DNA of 64,000 nucleotides from Vibrio taketomensis (GTDB lineage: Bacteria; Pseudomonadota; Gammaproteobacteria; Enterobacterales; Vibrionaceae): contig NZ_AP019649.1 in NCBI RefSeq assembly GCF_009938165.1, forward strand, positions 1,736,001 to 1,800,000, in the 5' to 3' direction. Position 1 is the first letter of the stretch. Each line of letters starts with the position of its first letter. Shown piece by piece: positions 38,589 to 48,280 of this stretch. The translations under genes were made by a program, and so were the position numbers. The notes beneath the pieces were generated by a model that was given only the letters and a program-made list of their open reading frames with translations, ran no database searches and was not told the origin of the DNA.

Positions 38589-39710
38589 CTACTCTCCTTG
38601 CTTACAAAGCTCATTATCGTTGGCGTGATCGCGATAGCGATTGGCAATTTTTTCAAATCTCTCGGCGTTGGCTAAAAATACATCGACTAATATAGGGTCA
38701 AAATGACTACCTTTACCTTCCACAATAATGGCTGTCGCTTTTTCGTGGCTAAACGCTGGTTTATAGACCCGTTCAGTGATCAAAGCGTCGTACACATCAG
38801 CAAGTGCCATCATTCGAGCTGATAAAGGAATGTCTTCTCCTCTAAGCCCTTGTGGATAGCCAGAACCATCCCACTTCTCATGGTGACAATACGCAATTTC
38901 TTTAGCGAATATTAGAAAATTATCGGCATAGCCTAATGATGCCTCAGCTGCGCAGATTGCTTCAAACCCGTAGAATGCATGTTTTTTCATCTGCTCGAAT
39001 TCTTCTTCTGTTAACGGCCCTGGTTTAAGCAAAATACAATCGGCTACTCCGACTTTTCCGATATCGTGTAAAGGCGCAGATTTAGCAATCGATGTGATAA
39101 TGTCAGGGGTTAACTCACTCGCATAGCGCTCATTTTTTGCCAATTCGCGCGCGAGGATTTCAACGTACTTTTTGGTACGACGAATATGATTGCCTGTCTC
39201 TGGGTCTCGAGATTCCGCCAACGCGCCCATCGCAACCATTACGACATCCTGTAGGTCGCTTAACTGTTGCGTCCTCTCTAATACTTTCTGCTCTAACGTT
39301 TCGTTGTGTTGAGCCAACTGCAAGTTTGCAGCTTGTAATTTCAAATGGGTTCTGACGCGCTGTTTTAAAATGACAGGGCTAATCGGCTTAGTGATATAGT
39401 CAACCGCACCAATTTCAAGGCCTCGCGTTTCATCGAGCTCATTCGTCATCGCGGTCAGAAAAATAACCGGAATGTCCGATGTCTCTGGATTTGCTTTGAG
39501 TGCTTCGCACATTTGATAGCCATCGATGTCCGGCATCATAATGTCCAACAAAATGAGGTTTGGCTTTCTCCTCTCAATGATCTTGAATGCGATTTTGGCA
39601 TTCACTGCAACCTGCAGCGTGTAGTCATCCCCCAGAATCCCCTTGACCACTTCCAGATTGGTTGGGGTATCGTCGACCGCTAAAATTACTTGCTTGTCTT
39701 GTGTTTCCAT
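38589..39710 (-). CDS. REC-HD-GYP response regulator (c-di-GMP phosphodiesterase, RpfG-like)
   Basis: About 373 residues from the ATG giving METQDKQVILAVDD, with GAGAG upstream; a GTG thirteen codons earlier is less likely. The receiver domain (phospho-acceptor D56 in LLDIMMPDIDG, CheY-like TA and K residues in FLTAM and YITKP) is followed by a coiled linker (LEQKVLERTQQLSDLQ) and an HD-GYP domain with PLHDIGKVGV, CHHEKWDGSGYPQGLRG and ALADVYDAL. The full HD and GYP signatures predict hydrolysis of cyclic di-GMP to pGpG or GMP. Second gene of the signalling operon and coupled to the next gene. Phosphorylation by the giant hybrid kinase just upstream is likely. Confidence 0.93.
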   Translation of the reverse strand: METQDKQVILAVDDTPTNLEVVKGILGDDYTLQVAVNAKIAFKIIERRKPNLILLDIMMPDIDGYQMCEALKANPETSDIPVIFLTAMTNELDETRGLEIGAVDYITKPISPVILKQRVRTHLKLQAANLQLAQHNETLEQKVLERTQQLSDLQDVVMVAMGALAESRDPETGNHIRRTKKYVEILARELAKNERYASELTPDIITSIAKSAPLHDIGKVGVADCILLKPGPLTEEEFEQMKKHAFYGFEAICAAEASLGYADNFLIFAKEIAYCHHEKWDGSGYPQGLRGEDIPLSARMMALADVYDALITERVYKPAFSHEKATAIIVEGKGSHFDPILVDVFLANAERFEKIANRYRDHANDNELCKQGE

Positions 39711-39822
39711 ACCGACTAACTCTCTAATAAATGCTAAATTGTTCAACACAGTTTTTGGTTACACTGGATTAAGCCTTCCAACGTAGTTGTGCTGTTTATT
39801 CTTTTTCGCTACCTATTCTTGG

Positions 39823-42800
39823 TTAGCTTTCTAAAACTTCTGAGCTGCCCTCTTGCTCATTCATCGATTGTTGTTTTACGTTTTCTGTTAATTCTTGTAC
39901 TAGAGGCATTGCGGCTTCAAAGTCGAAATTCGCCATCGCTTGTGACGCTTGCGCGACCCTATTTTTATCTAACATGCCTCCAGCCAAATCGACGAGTTGG
40001 TCAAAGCTGTCGACCGCGACACTATCAAACTCTTCAAGTTGCTGAATTAAGTCACGCGCTATCTGTTGGAATTGCACCGCGTCAAAGGCCTGCGCTGACT
40101 CTTCTGAAACCGTGTCTTTCGCCAACGCATCCCCTATTGCTTGCAACATTTTATTGAGTGACTCGCTGAGCTCATTGAGCATAGCCTGTTCCACCTCAGT
40201 CAATTGGCATTGCTTTTCTTCTCTTTGTTTGGCTAACGCGTGCTCCAAAGCTTCCGCAGGTTTCATGACGAAGTTTGCACCAATATTGCCAGCAATACCT
40301 TTGAGTGAATGTGTGGCGATCACTGCTGTTTCTATGTCTTTGTTTTCTATCGAACGAGTTAATCGCTCAACAAAGTCACTTTCACTTTGCACTACATTAT
40401 GTAGGGTTTTCTTATACGCTTTGATATTGCCGCCCAAGCGCTGAATCGCAGCGTCGGTATCAAACCCTTCAATGTCAAAATCGCTTTCGGTTTCTAGATC
40501 TGGAATCACCTCTACGGATTGCCCTGTTGGTTCAATCCAAGTTGCCAGCATTTCAAATACTTGATTAGGGTTGATAGGCTTAGGCAAATGGTCGTTCATA
40601 CCGGCTTCGATACACTTCTCTTTATCCCCGGCCATGGCATTCGCCGTCATCGCAATAATTGGCAAGTGGTCAAATTCACCGGTCTCGCGAATCGCTTTCG
40701 TCGCTTGATAGCCATCCAGTACGGGCATTTGGATATCCATCAACACCAAATCAAAATGGTTGGCTTTCACCTGCTCTATTGCTTCCTGACCGTTTTCCGC
40801 TGTGGTCACTTCTAGCCCTGCCAAAGTTAAGAGTTCAATCGCTATTTGCTGGTTAATTTGGTTATCTTCAACCAGTAGGACACTCGCCCCGGCAATTCCC
40901 TGGGCGATAGAAGTATCTATCTTGTTGGAGTAAGTCTTCGCATTGGATATTTTGCTTGGTTCTGTCATCGCGCTAAGCAACGTATCAAATAGCGTTGACG
41001 CACTGACTGGTTTAGTCAAAGCGGCATCAATATTCAAACCTTTTAATTTCGATGTCATATCGTCTTTGTCATACGCGGTAACCATCACTAAACGAGGTTG
41101 CGTCGCCAAATGTTCTAACTCGGTGATTCGGCGCCCTAGTTCGAGGCCATCCATTCCTGGCATTTTCCAATCACAAAGCACAACATCAAATGGGTTTTGT
41201 TGCTGATCAGCATCCTCAAGCATACCCAACGCCTCGGCGCCCGACACTGCTGTCTCGGCCTTAAAGTTCAAGCTTTGACACAAGTTGAGCAGGATTTCTC
41301 GAGCCGCTAAGCTGTCATCTACAACTAAAATTCGCATACCTTCTAGACGTTTAGCGCAAGGTAAACTTGGCTGCTCTATATTGCTCGAAACACCCAATTT
41401 CGCGGTAAAGATAAACTGGCTTCCCTCGCCTTCTTTGCTTTCTACATGAATCGTTCCGCCCATCATTTCACATAGCGTTTTGCTGATAGTTAAACCTAGG
41501 CCTGTACCACCATATTTGCGCGTAGTAGAGGCATCGGCTTGACTAAATGATTGGAACAATCGCGATATTTGCTCTTGGGTCATACCAATCCCAGTATCAG
41601 CAACGGTGAATTGAGCAAGAATCTGTTGCCCATCCGATTCCAACTGCTCGATCTTGATGATGATTTCACCTTGTTCGGTGAATTTAATCGCGTTATTGGT
41701 AAGATTAAGTAGAACTTGGCCTAAACGAAGCGGGTCGCCAATTAACTGTAGCGGAATGTTAGGGTCTAAATCGACAAGCAGTTCCAGACCTTTTTCTTGC
41801 GACTTCTGCGTGACAACTTGGACTAAGTTATCAATGGTTTTTTGTAGATTGAAATCAATATGCTCTAGATCAAGCTTACCTGCCTCAATCTTTGAAAAGT
41901 CGAGAATGTCATTGATGATACCGAGCAGCGATTCCGCAGAAACCTGAATTTTATTCAAATAATCCGCTTGTTTCTTCGTTAACTCAGTCTGCAACGCCAA
42001 ATAACTCATACCGATAATCGCATTCATAGGTGTGCGAATTTCGTGACTCATGTTGGCTAAGAAATCACTCTTGGCACGCGTCGCTTCTTCAGCCTTGAGT
42101 TTCGCTTGCTTGAGCTCTCTCTCGGCTTCTTTGCGCTTGGTCGCATCACGTACAATACCACTATACAAATGCTCACCTAACAACTGTGATTGACTGACGG
42201 AAATCTCTAGCTCAATCTTGCTTCCATCTTTTTTGTAGCCAACGCACTCCATAATCAAACTCGAGCTATCGTCATCGTCACTCTGAGTAAATTCTCGATA
42301 CGCTAAATGGAATGGTTTAGAAACTAAATGGTCAATGGACAACTCTGCATCCAAGACCTCTTTAGCCTGATAATCAAAAATGTTTTCTGCTGCTGGGCTA
42401 AACTCGATAATCTTGCCATGACTATCAATAACGATGATCCCATCAGACGCATTATCAATAATTGCGCGAGTACGCTTGTTGTTGTTCTTAAGTTCTAACG
42501 TACGCATCTCTACTTCACGCTCAAGTTCAACTTGTGTTCTCGCTAATGCTCGAGTCGCGCGCGTACCCACTTTAAGCGTGAAAATACTGGTACCAAACAT
42601 CAGTATGAGAGCAACCGCCAATATCGACCAAACGGTAATTTTGAAGGTGTGCAATAAGGCATAAGCCTCAGTGACATCCATTTCCGCCGCAATACCTATA
42701 TTTAACGCACCATCCCAAATCCATTTACCAACGACCGGAACACCTCGGTAATCGTTGTAACCGCCAATATCGCGACCTGAGTTCCCCTCACTAATACTTT

Positions 42801-45096
42801 GCGCCATCTTAGTGAGCGGCCATTCCGGGCTTGGCGCTTGTGGATGCTTAAATAAATCGGTTTGCGGATCAGCAATTCTTACGTTAAGTGAAGGACTCTG
42901 CCCTTCTTGGAGTAAGCCAATTTTCTTGAGGTCTTGCTCAAAGCGAATATTGGAAAGTAGGATACCCGAACGGTCAATCGCATACGTTTCTCCACTCTTG
43001 CCAATAAACCCAGCCGACAAAATTGATGAAAACTCGCCTTTAAAATCGACCCGCTTTGTTAATACCGCGATTGTTCGTCCCGATTGATTAACAACAGGTA
43101 CGGCAAAGAACATAGTTGGTGGATTTCTATCGGCGTTATCCTGACCAAGACTCACATCAGAGCGAATCGGTGGTACAAATACACTGTGACCTTTGAGTAC
43201 CTTACTCATTAAATCCGGCCGTTGTATTTCAATGAGATTGACCGTACCGATATTCGTATCTCGTCGAGAGGCGATACTGACCTTATCCGGCGCAATAACG
43301 AAATACCCAAACGAACCAGAGATCCCCGTTCTGCTCTCAATAAACTCTCGTAATTGATGTTGTAGTGGTGTGTGTACTAATGCTTGGGGGGAACGCTCTA
43401 CCTCAAGTAAACGTTCAATGATTTTGACTAATTGTGGGTTACGCCCAAGTTGACTCAGTGTTTGCAATTCAAGGTCGACCCAGCCCACGGTGCGCTTGTG
43501 AGCCGAAGCCAAAATAGTGGCTAAACTATGGTTGAGTGACTCTTGGCTCTGATGTTCTGCGTATTCAGTCACCACAACAGCGGAAAATAGCAATACACCA
43601 GACAGTGCCGCCTGTACTCCCATAAACGAACGTTTGAAACTCTTATTACCGAGTTTTTTCGCCAGTGAATGATCATTAATCTTAAACACGCGCGAGATGA
43701 GTAGTAATAAGGCTAACGTTAGGATGACAGCTGCCGCAATAACGTAACGCAAGGAGTCCATCATATTGAGATCTGCGGATTTAAACGCAATCGCAGGAGG
43801 GGCTTGATACCAATCGTTTTTTGTCAGTACTAACTCTTTTAAGTTGATCGACTCTAACCCTTTTTGCACGATCGTTTGAAGTTCAGGGGCTTGTTTGTTC
43901 GTCCAAAAATGCAATGCTGATGGAGTTACGACGTCTTCATCAATGGCGCGTACACCATCGACATTATTTTTATCTAACCAATCTAAAACGACCGTTTCTG
44001 CATCAAGCACTGCGTCAGCGCGGCCATCTAAAACCGCACTGATAGCTTCGTTAATTCCAGGAGTTTCGAGAACTTTTATATCGGGATAAATGCTCTTAAC
44101 TTTGTCTATCGTGGTATAGCCTTTCGAGATGGCAACTGTCGCGTTAGCTAAATCCGAAACGCGTTGAAATTGGCGTTTGTTATCCAGAACAAAGTACAAC
44201 TCACGCACCATAAAATATGGTGATGAAAACTCACCAAACTGCTTACGACTCTCCGTTTTATAAGCGTGCGGCAAAATATCAATTTCACCATTTTTAAATG
44301 CTTGCAGTAACTCATCCCAAGTTCCAGAGACGATTTCAACTTGCATACCAGAACGGGCAATAATTTCGTTAACAATGTCGCCAGATAGCCCTGCTACGTT
44401 ACCTCGCTCGTCCATAAACAGCATCGGCGGCCATTGTTCAATACCAATTTTTACCGTGTTGTTTGCCAACCACTGACGTTCGCTCGGGTCTAAATCTAAT
44501 CGGGCTAATACTTGTTGCTGAATGGCAAGCAAATCTAAGCGCTCGCTGAACGTTTGCAGAGCAAGCATATATTGGTCTTTATAGTCGTGATAATCATCGC
44601 TGTTGATTAATGCCATGGCATCACTAAGACGATCATCCTGAACAAATCCAATCGCGCGCATCTCTAATGCCACACGTTCAAAATGAGCCTTTTCTAATTG
44701 CTTGACGGTATCAAAGTTCTGCCCTTGCTGACTGGCTAATAAGCTATTTAATAATTCGGTCAATCTAGGCTCGGTGTTTAGGTATCTGTCATACCATTTT
44801 CTATCACCGGAAAAGGAGTAGCTGAGAATGGAAGAAGTTAACACTTCATCTAGGTATTTAAGTTCTACCGCGATGTTTTGGGTTTGTGCCGGAGGATGAT
44901 AGCGAGACTGAAACGAAGACGGGTTATTTTCTTCTGCAGTAAGAGAGAGTGGCAACATCAACATGCAATAAGCAAATGCTACCCAAAATGATTGTAGATT
45001 GAATCCCCTGAACACATAACTCATATACCGCATAACACGCATCCATTGCCTTACCCATAACTTTAAAAAATTAGGAAAGGTTCCTTGGTTCATCAA
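39823..45096 (-). CDS. Giant BvgS-like hybrid sensor histidine kinase with two sensor regions
   Basis: 1757 residues. Order: N-terminal membrane or signal segment (about 35-53), helical region (60-205), periplasmic solute-binding SBP_bac_3-type domain (about 213-430), membrane helix (451-470), second membrane helix (494-510), dCache-type sensor (about 520-815), membrane helix (822-842), coil, PAS (about 875-990), HisKA with H1018 (SHEIRTPMN), HATPase (GDPLRLGQVLLNLTNNAIKF; GGTGLGL), REC1 (D1309), REC2 (D1454) and HPt (H1596 in THSLKGIAGNIGA). So phosphate can go His-Asp-His and on to the REC proteins encoded downstream. The solute-binding part suggests an amino acid or similar ligand; the two sensory modules in tandem are unusual. 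First gene of the operon. Confidence 0.92.
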   Translation of the reverse strand: MMNQGTFPNFLKLWVRQWMRVMRYMSYVFRGFNLQSFWVAFAYCMLMLPLSLTAEENNPSSFQSRYHPPAQTQNIAVELKYLDEVLTSSILSYSFSGDRKWYDRYLNTEPRLTELLNSLLASQQGQNFDTVKQLEKAHFERVALEMRAIGFVQDDRLSDAMALINSDDYHDYKDQYMLALQTFSERLDLLAIQQQVLARLDLDPSERQWLANNTVKIGIEQWPPMLFMDERGNVAGLSGDIVNEIIARSGMQVEIVSGTWDELLQAFKNGEIDILPHAYKTESRKQFGEFSSPYFMVRELYFVLDNKRQFQRVSDLANATVAISKGYTTIDKVKSIYPDIKVLETPGINEAISAVLDGRADAVLDAETVVLDWLDKNNVDGVRAIDEDVVTPSALHFWTNKQAPELQTIVQKGLESINLKELVLTKNDWYQAPPAIAFKSADLNMMDSLRYVIAAAVILTLALLLLISRVFKINDHSLAKKLGNKSFKRSFMGVQAALSGVLLFSAVVVTEYAEHQSQESLNHSLATILASAHKRTVGWVDLELQTLSQLGRNPQLVKIIERLLEVERSPQALVHTPLQHQLREFIESRTGISGSFGYFVIAPDKVSIASRRDTNIGTVNLIEIQRPDLMSKVLKGHSVFVPPIRSDVSLGQDNADRNPPTMFFAVPVVNQSGRTIAVLTKRVDFKGEFSSILSAGFIGKSGETYAIDRSGILLSNIRFEQDLKKIGLLQEGQSPSLNVRIADPQTDLFKHPQAPSPEWPLTKMAQSISEGNSGRDIGGYNDYRGVPVVGKWIWDGALNIGIAAEMDVTEAYALLHTFKITVWSILAVALILMFGTSIFTLKVGTRATRALARTQVELEREVEMRTLELKNNNKRTRAIIDNASDGIIVIDSHGKIIEFSPAAENIFDYQAKEVLDAELSIDHLVSKPFHLAYREFTQSDDDDSSSLIMECVGYKKDGSKIELEISVSQSQLLGEHLYSGIVRDATKRKEAERELKQAKLKAEEATRAKSDFLANMSHEIRTPMNAIIGMSYLALQTELTKKQADYLNKIQVSAESLLGIINDILDFSKIEAGKLDLEHIDFNLQKTIDNLVQVVTQKSQEKGLELLVDLDPNIPLQLIGDPLRLGQVLLNLTNNAIKFTEQGEIIIKIEQLESDGQQILAQFTVADTGIGMTQEQISRLFQSFSQADASTTRKYGGTGLGLTISKTLCEMMGGTIHVESKEGEGSQFIFTAKLGVSSNIEQPSLPCAKRLEGMRILVVDDSLAAREILLNLCQSLNFKAETAVSGAEALGMLEDADQQQNPFDVVLCDWKMPGMDGLELGRRITELEHLATQPRLVMVTAYDKDDMTSKLKGLNIDAALTKPVSASTLFDTLLSAMTEPSKISNAKTYSNKIDTSIAQGIAGASVLLVEDNQINQQIAIELLTLAGLEVTTAENGQEAIEQVKANHFDLVLMDIQMPVLDGYQATKAIRETGEFDHLPIIAMTANAMAGDKEKCIEAGMNDHLPKPINPNQVFEMLATWIEPTGQSVEVIPDLETESDFDIEGFDTDAAIQRLGGNIKAYKKTLHNVVQSESDFVERLTRSIENKDIETAVIATHSLKGIAGNIGANFVMKPAEALEHALAKQREEKQCQLTEVEQAMLNELSESLNKMLQAIGDALAKDTVSEESAQAFDAVQFQQIARDLIQQLEEFDSVAVDSFDQLVDLAGGMLDKNRVAQASQAMANFDFEAAMPLVQELTENVKQQSMNEQEGSSEVLES

Positions 45097-45225
45097 CTGA
45101 TTACATAGTGTTACTTCACGGAATGTGCTCTAGATTTGTTTAGTTGTGTTAATTTTGAGAGTCTTGTTCGTGAACAACAAATATGTTCACCAACCTGCGG
45201 ACATAAATGACTAATTAAACAATAT

Positions 45226-45251
45226 AAAAAGCAGCTTAACGCTGCTTTTTT
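45226..45251 (-). terminator. Terminator of rluB
   Basis: Perfect 10-bp stem AAAAAGCAGC/GCTGCTTTTT with a five-base loop, just past the rluB stop on the minus strand. Confidence 0.88.
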
Positions 45252-45268
45252 ACTGATTATACCGATAC

Positions 45269-46219
45269 TTAACGTTGCGGTTTTTGTGTTTTGTTGCGTG
45301 AGCCGTGAGCACCAGCTGCTGGCTTTGGCTTGCGGCGCGCAGGGTTGTTGCTGCGACCTTTTGGTGTATTTACACGCTCTTCGTGACGTTTAACTGCACG
45401 ACGGATCTTCTGACTACGTGAACGCTCACGTTTGCGAGATGTTGCGTCTTTGCTTTCATCAAGCATTGTTTCACGTTCTGGACGCAGCTCTACCAACTCA
45501 CGCAGGTAGTTCACATCTTTCAGTGATAGCTCCATCCAACCGCCACGAGGCAGTTTTTTGTCTAGGTAAATGTCACCATAGCGAACACGTTTTAGACGGC
45601 TTACTGTCGTATCCTGTGATTCCCACAAGCGACGAACTTCGCGGTTACGACCTTCGTTAATTGCAACGTAGAAAGTATGGTTCATACCTTCACCGCCTGC
45701 GTAAACGATGTCTTCAAAACGCGCCATGCCATCTTCTAGTTCTACACCACGTACTAGGTTCTTAACTTTTTGCTCGTTTACTTCACCAAATACGCGCACT
45801 AGGTATTCGCGCTCTACTTGACGGCTTGGGTGCATAAGGCGGTTAGCCAATTCACCATCTGTCGTGAATAGCAGTAGACCAGATGTGTTCGCGTCTAGAC
45901 GACCTACTGAGATCCAGCGTGAGCCACGAATTTTTGGCAGACGATCAAATACTGTACGACGACCTTCAGGATCATGACGGGTACACAATTCACCTTCAGG
46001 CTTATAGTAAGCAAGCACACGACAAATTACTTCTTCTTGCGCTTTAACCGAAACAGTATGGCCGTCAATACGAACAGTAGCGTTTTCGTCTTCTAGGCGT
46101 TCACCTAGCTTCGCTACCATACCATTAACACTTACTCGTCCCGCTTTAATCAACGCTTCCAATTCGCGTCGAGAGCCGTGACCAGCACGTGCCAATACTT
46201 TCTGAAGTTTTTCGTTCAT
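45269..46219 (-). CDS. rluB: 23S rRNA pseudouridine synthase RluB
   Basis: 316 residues. An S4 RNA-binding domain ([20 protein letters not shown], about 1-60) and a RsuA-type pseudouridine synthase domain with the catalytic D109 in [26 protein letters not shown] and [13 protein letters not shown] are also family marks. The enzyme isomerises U2605 of 23S rRNA in E. coli. The C-terminal 70 residues are very basic ([20 protein letters not shown]) and of low complexity, as in other RluB proteins. It sits downstream of yciO and rnm in the same direction, the same order seen beside the E. coli trp operon. Confidence 0.95.
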   Translation of the reverse strand: MNEKLQKVLARAGHGSRRELEALIKAGRVSVNGMVAKLGERLEDENATVRIDGHTVSVKAQEEVICRVLAYYKPEGELCTRHDPEGRRTVFDRLPKIRGSRWISVGRLDANTSGLLLFTTDGELANRLMHPSRQVEREYLVRVFGEVNEQKVKNLVRGVELEDGMARFEDIVYAGGEGMNHTFYVAINEGRNREVRRLWESQDTTVSRLKRVRYGDIYLDKKLPRGGWMELSLKDVNYLRELVELRPERETMLDESKDATSRKRERSRSQKIRRAVKRHEERVNTPKGRSNNPARRKPKPAAGAHGSRNKTQKPQR

Positions 46220-46343
46220 CTATCTACCTATGTGTCGTCTTCTCAGACGTCGAATAAAAAAAGCGACTTGAATCGCGGTCGCGTAATATACCAAACCGCT
46301 TAACTGAAATCACCAAATTTTAACCGAATTACAGTACGATTTT

Positions 46344-46967
46344 TTACGACTCAAATGGTGTTGGATCACCGGCTCCAACACGGGTGATTTGCATATCATC
46401 GTCACTGAAATCAACCACAGTCGTTGGTTGTTCACCCAAGTAACCACCGTTGAGAATCACATCTACCGCATGTTCAAGTTTGTCACGAATATCCTCCGGA
46501 TCTGATTCAGTAAAATCGTTACCCGGTAGAATCAATGAAGTTGACATTAATGGCTCACCCATGGCTTCTAATAAATCTAGCGCAATGCGATTATCTGGTA
46601 CGCGAATACCAATGGTTTTACGCTTCGCATTCATCAAACGACGGGGCACTTCTTTAGTACCTTTAAAGATGAATGTGTACGGCCCAGGAGTGTTATTTTT
46701 TAGCAGGCGAAATGCGACATTATCTACTCGTGCATACAGTGACAACTCAGACAGGTCACGACATAACAGAGTGAAGTTGTGCTTTTCATCCAAACGACGA
46801 ATCTGACAAATGCGCTCTAGCGCTTGCTTATTTTCCAGTTGACAGCCCAAAGCGTAACCAGAATCGGTCGGGTAAACTACCACGCCGCCGTTACGGATAA
46901 TAGCCACCGCTTGGCTTATCAAGCGAGCTTGTGGGTTCTCAGGATGCACATAAAAAAACTGGCTCAT
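46344..46967 (-). CDS. yciO: Sua5/YciO/YrdC family protein YciO
   Basis: 207 residues. The YrdC-like RNA-binding fold is apparent: the N-terminal VVVYPTDSGYALGCQL, LCRDLSELS, and TPGPYTFIFKGTKEVPRRL with the KRKTIGIRVPDN block. YrdC/TsaC makes threonylcarbamoyl-AMP for the t6A modification of tRNA; YciO is a paralogue whose own role is less certain, with weak or conditional activity reported. It is called YciO because of its position between rluB and rnm and its length. Transcribed with rluB and rnm on the strand opposite to the trp operon. Confidence 0.9.
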   Translation of the reverse strand: MSQFFYVHPENPQARLISQAVAIIRNGGVVVYPTDSGYALGCQLENKQALERICQIRRLDEKHNFTLLCRDLSELSLYARVDNVAFRLLKNNTPGPYTFIFKGTKEVPRRLMNAKRKTIGIRVPDNRIALDLLEAMGEPLMSTSLILPGNDFTESDPEDIRDKLEHAVDVILNGGYLGEQPTTVVDFSDDDMQITRVGAGDPTPFES

Positions 46968-46984
46968 GGTAATTCCTCGTTATA

Positions 46985-47017
46985 TATACCCAAGTGACAT
47001 CAAGCCTCTCGGGTATA
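46985..47017. repeat. Short repeat fragment with inverted ends
   Basis: TATACCC (46985-46991) and GGGTATA (47011-47017) face each other; the left arm with its neighbour (TATACCCAAGTGAC then ATCAAG) matches the left arm of the 32779 element except for one base. It lies between rnm and yciO and could be a solo or decayed copy of the same dispersed element. Confidence 0.45.
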
Positions 47018-47021
47018 GAGC

Positions 47022-47885
47022 TTAGCTCTCTGAAGTATTGAAAACAGTGGGTTCAATGCCCCAGTCTTTCCACACCGGTTCAACACCGGAAGGCAGCCAA
47101 AGATTGCGCCCCAATTCCATCCACGGAGATGGATAATGGAAGTCGCTACCTTGGGATGCTAATAGATTGTATTGTATAGCATAATCAGCCAGATTGCGTC
47201 GTTCTTGTTGCGCTTGTTGCGGTTGTGCTACTTCCATAGCATCACCATCCGCTTCAACAAATGCCGCCAATAGGCGCTTGATCCATTTAGCCGTTAAGTC
47301 ATAACGTCCAGGATGCGCCAACACCGCTTGGCCTCCTGCGGCATGAATCGCTGTCACTGCTTCACTCATGGTGCACCAGTTCGGCGGAACATAGCCCGGA
47401 TTGCCGCGAGTCAGGTATTTCTTAAAAACCAGTGGTAGCGTTTTGGCATAGCCATTTTCAACTAGCCATTTAGCGAAATGGGCACGAGTGATCGGTGCAT
47501 CGCCCGCAATCTCGCGCACTTCTTCATACACACCCTCTCGGGTCGCTTTGGCTAAACGACTCGCAATCAGCTCAGCACGAGCATCACGTCTTTTTTGCTG
47601 CGCTTCTATCAAAGACAGTAATTCTGGATTATTGCCATCGACATTCAAACCAACAATATGGATATCTTTGTTTTCCCATACGGTTGAAATCTCGATGCCA
47701 TCAATAATTTTGAGTTTGAATTCATTGGCTGCCACATACTGCTTGGCTGGCTCTAAGCCTGCTAACGTATCGTGGTCAGTAATCGCTAATACATCGAGAT
47801 CAAAACTTAAAGCACGGTCAACCAGCTCTTGTGGACTCAACCTTCCATCGGAGGCTGTCGTATGGCTGTGTAGATCTATTCGCAT
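47022..47885 (-). CDS. rnm: PHP-domain phosphoesterase (RNase AM / 3',5'-nucleoside bisphosphate phosphatase)
   Basis: 287 residues, also known as TrpH or YciV. A PHP domain with the metal-binding histidine and aspartate clusters [44 protein letters not shown] and GSDFHYPS. In E. coli this protein trims the 5' ends of ribosomal RNAs and removes phosphates from pAp-type 3',5'-nucleoside bisphosphates. It starts at the ATG giving MRIDLHSH and is divergent from the trp promoter, the same arrangement found in E. coli and other gammaproteobacteria. First gene of the rnm-yciO-rluB group. Confidence 0.92.
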   Translation of the reverse strand: MRIDLHSHTTASDGRLSPQELVDRALSFDLDVLAITDHDTLAGLEPAKQYVAANEFKLKIIDGIEISTVWENKDIHIVGLNVDGNNPELLSLIEAQQKRRDARAELIASRLAKATREGVYEEVREIAGDAPITRAHFAKWLVENGYAKTLPLVFKKYLTRGNPGYVPPNWCTMSEAVTAIHAAGGQAVLAHPGRYDLTAKWIKRLLAAFVEADGDAMEVAQPQQAQQERRNLADYAIQYNLLASQGSDFHYPSPWMELGRNLWLPSGVEPVWKDWGIEPTVFNTSES

Positions 47886-47901
47886 ATTTTTTTCTTAGGG
47901 G

Positions 47902-47934
47902 TTGACAGTGAACAAAAATACTAGTTAACTAGTA
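47902..47934 (+). promoter_or_regulatory. trp promoter with TrpR operator
   Basis: TTGACA (47902-47907), 17-base spacer, TTAACT (47925-47930). A 16-base perfect palindrome TACTAGTTAACTAGTA (47919-47934) covers the -10 box, exactly as the TrpR operator does in E. coli. TrpR with bound tryptophan should block RNA polymerase here. Confidence 0.92.
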
Positions 47935-47965
47935 CGCAAATACAAGTTCATTAGTGAGATGCACT

Positions 47966-48091
47966 ATGTTACAAGAATTTAACCCAAAGCAAAAAACAAA
48001 TGTCGCGTTGACATCGCCTAAGCGCGATACGTCAGAGCTGGCTTGGTGGCGCACTTGGACAAGTTCTTGGTGGGCTAACGTGTATTTCTGA
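47966..48091 (+). CDS. trpL: trp leader peptide
   Basis: A 41-residue leader starting MLQEFNPKQK and ending NVYF, too short for ordinary gene finding. It contains five tryptophan codons: two adjacent (residues 27-28), one (31), then two more adjacent (35-36). Ribosome progress through them senses charged tRNA-Trp. It is longer than the 14-residue E. coli leader, which has two Trp codons. The stop codon lies about 34 bases before the attenuator stem. A second ATG just upstream of the start is out of frame. Confidence 0.93.
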   Translation: MLQEFNPKQKTNVALTSPKRDTSELAWWRTWTSSWWANVYF

Positions 48092-48153
48092 TTTATCGCT
48101 AAAGAATAAATCAAACAGATTCGCAAAGCCCGCTCTACCAAGCGGGCTTTTTT
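48066..48153 (+). terminator. trp attenuator with alternative antiterminator pairing
   Basis: Terminator: AAAGCCCGCT (48125-48134) / AGCGGGCTTT (48141-48150), six-base loop, T run to 48153. Antiterminator: CTTGGT-GGGCT (48066-48076, over the last two Trp codons) can pair with AGCCC (48127-48131) and ACCAAG (48137-48142), breaking the terminator. Ribosome stalling at the earlier Trp codons would leave 48066-48076 free and so allow readthrough. Confidence 0.88.
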
Positions 48154-48280
48154 ATTGTTACGTAAACAACCCTTATTCGATTAAAAATAAAGCAATTAGC
48201 GAGCGGGTGATTGGGTCGGAGGACGCTTTATGCGAGACTATGTAACAGAAAGGAAACTTAATTTTAAACAAGGAGGTCTT

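Noticed and set aside
48230..48280. ATG start of trpE seventeen codons upstream
   Set aside because: The GTG at 48281 follows a near-perfect AGGAGG and gives the family start; the upstream ATG would place that site inside the coding region.
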